Of a DNA stretch of 10,757 nucleotides, positions 7,312-10,757 are shown piece by piece (the stretch's first letter is position 1; every line of letters begins with the position of its first letter). The notes under the pieces were generated by a model. The model saw only the letters and a program-made list of their open reading frames with translations. It was not told where the DNA came from and did no database searches. The translations under genes were made by a program, and so were the position numbers. The stretch spans positions 1-10,757 of the forward strand of contig JAQUKH010000052.1 of NCBI GenBank assembly GCA_028719205.1. Direction: 5' to 3'. The stretch comes from a bacterium (GTDB lineage: Bacteria > JACRDZ01 > JAQUKH01).

Positions 7312-8600
7312 TATGCACCCCTTTCTATCGCTCTTCCCGCAATATCTTTCCTGTAATATATATTTTCATAACTTATTTTTTTAACTGCTTCGTAAACTTT
7401 TTTCTGCGCGTCTTTTAGTGAATCACCCAATGCCGTTACCCCCAATACCCTGCCTCCATTAGTAAAGATCTTATTATCTTTCTTTATCGTGCCCGCGTGA
7501 AAGACATAAGAATCTATCAGGCCTTCAGCCTCATCCAGCCCGGAAATTTCTTTACCTTTTACATAACTGCCCGGATAACCTTTTGACGCGAGAACCACAC
7601 AAACCGAAGATTTAGATGCCCATTTTACAGGATTACTTTTCATCCATTCCGATAATTTTTTCTCTTCGACTGCTTCCATTAACTCCACTAAATCACTTTC
7701 CAACCTTGGCAAAATAGCCTGCGTTTCAGGATCGCCAAAACGGCAGTTATATTCCAGAACATAGGGCTCATTATTTTTAATTATAAAACCAAAATAAATT
7801 ACACCTCTGAAATCAATGCCTTCTTTTTTTAACCCCCGCAATGTGGGAAATACCACTTTTTTATTAATTTTATCTTCTAATTCTTTATTTAAAAACGGCA
7901 CAGGAGAATACGCACCCATCCCGCCGGTATTCGGGCCCTCGTCGTTGTCATAAATTTTTTTATGATCCTGAGCTGAGGACAAAGGTAAAATTGTTTCCCC
8001 GTCTGTTACCGCGATTATCGACAATTCTTCACCCTCCAGAAATTCCTCAATAACAACCTTTTTCCCGGCATTCCCAAGTGTGTTTTTTTCCATAAAATCG
8101 CTTAAAACACCTCTTGCCTCTTCCTTGCCTTTGCAAATTACTACGCCTTTTCCCGCGGCTAAACCATCCGCCTTGATCACAAGCGGATATTTCGCTTTTT
8201 CAATAAACTCAGAAGCTTTTGCCGTATCATTAAAAACATTATAATCAGCAGTAGGGATGTTATATTTCTTCATAAAATTTTTGGACCAGATCTTACTGCC
8301 TTCCAACTGCGCGCCTTTTTTATCAGGCCCGAAAATACGCAATCCTTTGCTCTTAAAAATGTCAACGATCCCCAGGGTTAAAGGCACTTCCGGCCCGACA
8401 ACGGTAAAATCAATTTTTTCTTTAACGGCAAAATCCAGAAGGCGGTTTATATCAGCAACTTCGATCGGCACACATTGAGCCAATTTTTCCATACCTCCGT
8501 TTCCGGGAGCAGCGAAGATCTTTTCGACCTTCGGGCTTTGTTTTATTTTATAAACCAAAGTATGTTCTCTGCCGCCTCCGCCAACAATTAAAATTCTCAT
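7311..8600 (-). CDS. purD: Phosphoribosylamine-glycine ligase (GAR synthetase)
   Basis: PurD joins 5-phosphoribosylamine and glycine with ATP, the second step of purine synthesis. The 429-residue product is full length for a monofunctional enzyme. Visible elements are the N-terminal GGGGREH (7-13), PGNGG (32-36), the ATP-grasp segments [11 protein letters not shown] (143-153) and [10 protein letters not shown] (185-194), QDHKK and [12 protein letters not shown] (211-233), and [12 protein letters not shown] (283-294). It is the first gene of the twelve-gene run and is transcribed divergently from the cytochrome gene. The ATG has only a weak ribosome site (TTGGCAG), but the start gives the expected [13 protein letters not shown] opening. 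A consensus-like promoter sits about 50 bases upstream. Confidence 0.98.
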   Translation of the reverse strand: MRILIVGGGGREHTLVYKIKQSPKVEKIFAAPGNGGMEKLAQCVPIEVADINRLLDFAVKEKIDFTVVGPEVPLTLGIVDIFKSKGLRIFGPDKKGAQLEGSKIWSKNFMKKYNIPTADYNVFNDTAKASEFIEKAKYPLVIKADGLAAGKGVVICKGKEEARGVLSDFMEKNTLGNAGKKVVIEEFLEGEELSIIAVTDGETILPLSSAQDHKKIYDNDEGPNTGGMGAYSPVPFLNKELEDKINKKVVFPTLRGLKKEGIDFRGVIYFGFIIKNNEPYVLEYNCRFGDPETQAILPRLESDLVELMEAVEEKKLSEWMKSNPVKWASKSSVCVVLASKGYPGSYVKGKEISGLDEAEGLIDSYVFHAGTIKKDNKIFTNGGRVLGVTALGDSLKDAQKKVYEAVKKISYENIYYRKDIAGRAIERGA

Positions 8601-8650
8601 ATTCTGCCAATCTTGTGTTTTGGTTTTAATTTATTTTTATTGAAAAGTAT

Positions 8651-8678
8651 ATTCTACCTTATTATTATTTTTTTTCAA
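8651..8678 (-). promoter_or_regulatory. Putative sigma70-type promoter for the purD-rnf gene run
   Basis: On the minus strand a TTGAAA box (8678-8673) and a TAGAAT box (8656-8651) are separated by 16 bases. This predicts transcription starting near 8644 and a leader of roughly 45 bases before purD. It is the only promoter-like element seen ahead of the twelve genes. The surrounding sequence is AT-rich, so chance matches are possible. Confidence 0.55.
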
Positions 8679-8725
8679 GAGTTTTCTGAAGCTCCTGTGA
8701 AATTCGGTAAATAAAATATTTTTTA

Positions 8726-8754
8726 TTGACGAAATGCATAAAACTGTGTATAAT
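8726..8754 (+). promoter_or_regulatory. Strong sigma70-type promoter for the multiheme protein gene
   Basis: TTGACG (8726-8731) and a perfect TATAAT (8749-8754) are separated by exactly 17 bases. Transcription would begin near 8761, leaving a leader of about 110 bases before the ATG at 8873. The near-consensus boxes suggest good basal expression by the housekeeping polymerase without a dedicated activator. Confidence 0.75.
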
Positions 8755-8797
8755 TTTTTGTTAATTTTACCTAAAACAATTGAGTTTTAATTTCATA

Positions 8798-8831
8798 TTA
8801 GATCTAAGTTTGTTTTTTGAAATTCTTAGAT
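8798..8831 (+). repeat. Leader inverted repeat (possible hairpin or operator)
   Basis: ATCTAAG (8802-8808) pairs with CTTAGAT (8825-8831) across a 16-base, U-rich loop in the predicted transcript. The left arm overlaps a perfect ten-base palindrome, TTAGATCTAA (8798-8807). With seven AT-rich pairs the hairpin would be weak, and the palindrome might instead be a protein site. Function is unknown. Confidence 0.35.
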
Positions 8832-8858
8832 ATTAAAATAATTTTTAGACGGAACTTC

Positions 8859-8865
8859 AAGGGGG
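8859..8865 (+). promoter_or_regulatory. Ribosome binding site of the multiheme protein gene
   Basis: AAGGGGG lies seven bases before the ATG at 8873. It fixes the start, because the next residues form a proper signal peptide and no other start with a ribosome site is nearby. Confidence 0.8.
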
Positions 8866-8872
8866 ATAATTT

Positions 8873-10757
8873 ATGAAAAGAAATCTGGTAAAAGTTTTTT
8901 CATTGTGTTTGTTTCTTTGTTTTAATATTTTTTTGGTTCCCAGGTTAGTACAAGCTTCAGATCCTGCCATACAATGTATAAACCCCGCATGCCATAGTAC
9001 GGTACATGCCCTGTCAGCCGCAAATCACCAGGGGATGATATCTGATCGATATCATAGCGGAGTCGGAGGATGTCCAGGATGCCATTCTAATTTACATCCT
9101 GTTTCGTATCCAACACCTTCAGCTCTTACAAGTATTTGCAGCTCATGCCATCCGAATAATGGTGTTACTCATCCTGGTTCAGCTACAACAAATCCTGTTG
9201 TACTATGTGGAAATTGTCATTATGCACATAAGGCTACAGATTCAGTTAAAACCCAAATATCACAAGCAATACATGAAAGAATAATAATGGATTCAACTTA
9301 TTTCGGAGTTGGATTTACAGAATGCGCGGGATGCCATAAGCTGCCGCCTGCGGACATATATCCGACACCTTTAGAACTTGCAAATATTTGTGCCGCATGC
9401 CATCCAAATAACGGGATTGCTCCTGTTTCAACAATAATTAATGCCGGACTGCCTAACGGCTGCTACACAAAAATTCAGACAGCAGTAGATTTAACAACGC
9501 CTGGTAAAACCATAAACGTATTACCCGGCACATATAATGAGAATGTATTAGTTAATAAAACCTTGACTTTAATAGGCGCCGGGTCAGATTCGGTATTTGT
9601 AAAGGCCTTGGATTCCACTGACGACGTGTTTGAGATCGCGGCGGACAGCGTAAATATAAGCGGTTTTAATATAAACGGCTCTACAGGCACTAACAAATCC
9701 GGTATATACGTTAACGGATACAGCGGAGCAAATAACAGCAATGTGTCCCAGAATAAGATCTCAGGAAATTATTTGGGTATATTCGCTGTAAACAGCAATA
9801 ACAGTGTGTTTGATAATAATAACTTATATGACAATTTATGGGGACTTTACGCTAATCCGGTCACTAATAGTAAAATTTCAAATAACATAGCTGATTCAAA
9901 CACAAACATCGGAATAAATTTGATAAACGGCAGTGTTAATAATTTATTAAAAGGTAATGCAGTATCAAATAATACAGGTACCGGAATAGTGTTAAGAATG
10001 AATTGCAGTAACAACACGCTTGTTGATAATATTATATTTAATAATGGAACCGGTTTAAACCTTAACATTATGTCATTTGCACCTGATGCCAATAACGTAA
10101 TATATCATAACAATTTTATTGGTAATGGGACACCGGTAACAGACAATAATCCGGCAGATAACAAATACTATGACCTGAGCCTTCTTGAAGGCAACTACTG
10201 GTCCAATTATAATGGTGATGATGACGGAAGCGGCACAGGTAAACACGCGATCGCCGGTGATGGTATCGGAGATAGTTTAACTCCTCATCCCGCGGAATTT
10301 TTTGACCTTTACCCTGTCACAGTTCAAAACGGATGGCTTAATATACAGCCAATACTTGATCCGATAGGCAACAAGTCAGTCAACGAAAATCAACTGCTGC
10401 AATTTACAATAACCGGAAGCGATCCTGATTCAGGTTTATTGACATATTCAGCCGCGGGATTACCGGCAGGGGCGTTATTTGACGGCGCTACTTTTACATG
10501 GACACCGGATTACAGCCAATCAGGGATATATCCTGTTACATTTACAGTATCGGATGGTTCAAAGTCAACTTCGGAATCGATCACAATAACAGTCATAGAT
10601 GTATCACAACCTGATCTTATAATGACCGCTCTTTCTACGGCTTCAACCAAAGTCGCGCCCGGAAGTACTTTAATAGTTTCAAATACAGCTAAAAATCAGG
10701 GAGTAACAGCATCAGGAGCATTTACAATCGCTTTTCACCTGTCACAAGATACGATTT
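8873..10757 (+). CDS. Exported six-heme cytochrome / beta-helix / Ig-like / CARDB protein (C-terminus cut)
   Basis: The open frame runs 628 codons to the right edge without a stop. Residues 1-28 are a signal peptide (basic start, hydrophobic core, cleavage after VQA). Residues 35-177 hold six c-type heme sites: CX4CH at 35-41, then CxxCH at 67, 89, 112, 151 and 173, with spare histidines such as 45, 52, 61, 75, 100, 119 and 134 as possible distal ligands. Residues about 195-480 form a NosD-like parallel beta-helix: IQTAVDLTTPGKTINVLPGT, six coils starting G-I/L at 277, 302, 324, 347, 371 and 394, and a closing GNYWSNYNG. Residues about 489-577 resemble a putative Ig (He_PIG) domain (DPDSGLLTYS, GLPAGALFDG, TWTPDYSQSG). 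From 578 a CARDB-like domain begins. It is probably a surface or periplasmic electron-transfer protein or heme-bearing adhesin; the specific function is unknown. Confidence 0.85.
   Translation, partial: MKRNLVKVFSLCLFLCFNIFLVPRLVQASDPAIQCINPACHSTVHALSAANHQGMISDRYHSGVGGCPGCHSNLHPVSYPTPSALTSICSSCHPNNGVTHPGSATTNPVVLCGNCHYAHKATDSVKTQISQAIHERIIMDSTYFGVGFTECAGCHKLPPADIYPTPLELANICAACHPNNGIAPVSTIINAGLPNGCYTKIQTAVDLTTPGKTINVLPGTYNENVLVNKTLTLIGAGSDSVFVKALDSTDDVFEIAADSVNISGFNINGSTGTNKSGIYVNGYSGANNSNVSQNKISGNYLGIFAVNSNNSVFDNNNLYDNLWGLYANPVTNSKISNNIADSNTNIGINLINGSVNNLLKGNAVSNNTGTGIVLRMNCSNNTLVDNIIFNNGTGLNLNIMSFAPDANNVIYHNNFIGNGTPVTDNNPADNKYYDLSLLEGNYWSNYNGDDDGSGTGKHAIAGDGIGDSLTPHPAEFFDLYPVTVQNGWLNIQPILDPIGNKSVNENQLLQFTITGSDPDSGLLTYSAAGLPAGALFDGATFTWTPDYSQSGIYPVTFTVSDGSKSTSESITITVIDVSQPDLIMTALSTASTKVAPGSTLIVSNTAKNQGVTASGAFTIAFHLSQDTI
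8972..9403 (+). repeat. Duplicated triheme unit within the cytochrome region
   Basis: Residues about 34-98 and 111-182 of the exported protein repeat the same three-heme layout. The second and third hemes of each copy align closely: CPGCH...YPTPSALTSICSSCHPNNG against CAGCH...YPTPLELANICAACHPNNG, at a constant offset of 84 residues. The first hemes differ in motif (CX4CH against CGNCH) and in spacing to the next heme. At DNA level the copies have diverged, so the duplication is not recent. Confidence 0.75.

Larger units (their letters stand above)
8601..8872. other. Divergent AT-rich intergenic region
   Basis: This 272-base spacer separates purD (minus) from the multiheme protein gene (plus). 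It holds one promoter-like element for each direction, listed separately, and a leader with a small inverted repeat. No tRNA, small RNA or known riboswitch pattern (purine, glycine or cyclic-di-GMP type) could be recognised by eye. Confidence 0.8.

Noticed and set aside
8780-8836. Possible 18-codon leader peptide starting TTG in the cytochrome leader
   Set aside because: It has no ribosome site, a rare start and an AT-driven composition; nothing about it suggests attenuation.
8601-8872. Riboswitch (purine, glycine or cyclic-di-GMP) in the divergent spacer
   Set aside because: The purD leader is only about 45 bases, and the plus-strand leader lacks the G/C-rich conserved cores of these aptamers.
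9475-10092. Two minus-strand open frames inside the beta-helix region
   Set aside because: They are antisense to the long plus-strand frame, which has clear domains. They arise from the repetitive Asn/Ile/Gly codons of the coils.
1-10757. CRISPR array, insertion sequence, tRNA or phage elements
   Set aside because: No spaced direct repeats, transposase-like product, terminal inverted repeats or cloverleaf could be found on either strand; the run of genes is compact housekeeping DNA.

Overview
The window looks like chromosome from an uncultured, probably Gram-negative-type anaerobic bacterium of moderately low G+C. The reasons are a Rnf ion-pumping complex, AT-rich spacers with consensus sigma70-type promoters, good Shine-Dalgarno sites and an exported multiheme cytochrome. 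Large proteins mixing heme, beta-helix, Ig-like and CARDB modules are familiar from environmental genomes of groups such as Omnitrophota, Desantisbacteria and Nitrospirota. That placement is a guess from style; no taxonomic marker is present.

Positions 1-8600 (minus strand) hold one tightly packed run of twelve genes. In transcription order they are purD, purE, a low-molecular-weight protein phosphatase, rpiB, glyA, a dCMP/deoxycytidylate deaminase, then rnfC, rnfD, rnfG, rnfE, rnfA and the first 25 codons of rnfB, which runs off the left edge. Neighbours overlap by 1-10 bases or are separated by 14-30 bases, and there is no internal gap large enough for an obvious terminator or second promoter, so the run reads as one transcript started from a promoter near 8651-8678. 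The first half covers purine synthesis, pentose phosphate isomerisation, glycine/one-carbon metabolism and pyrimidine deoxynucleotide supply. The second half is the membrane complex that couples reduced ferredoxin:NAD+ electron transfer to Na+ or H+ pumping, in the CDGEAB order. Cluster and flavin ligands are visible: two 4Fe-4S motifs in RnfC, flavinylation threonines in RnfD and RnfG, and the paired membrane cysteines of RnfA and RnfE.

Positions 8601-8872 are a divergent, AT-rich intergenic region. It carries the minus-strand purD promoter, a near-perfect plus-strand promoter (TTGACG, 17 bases, TATAAT) and a leader of about 110 bases with a small inverted repeat.

Positions 8873-10757 (plus strand) encode the N-terminal 628 residues of a large exported protein that continues past the right edge. 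In order it has a signal peptide, a six-heme c-type cytochrome region built as a duplicated triheme unit, a NosD-like parallel beta-helix, a putative Ig/cadherin-like domain and the start of a CARDB-type domain. It is the most unusual item in the window: an apparent extracytoplasmic electron-transfer module fused to carbohydrate-binding or adhesin-like scaffolds.
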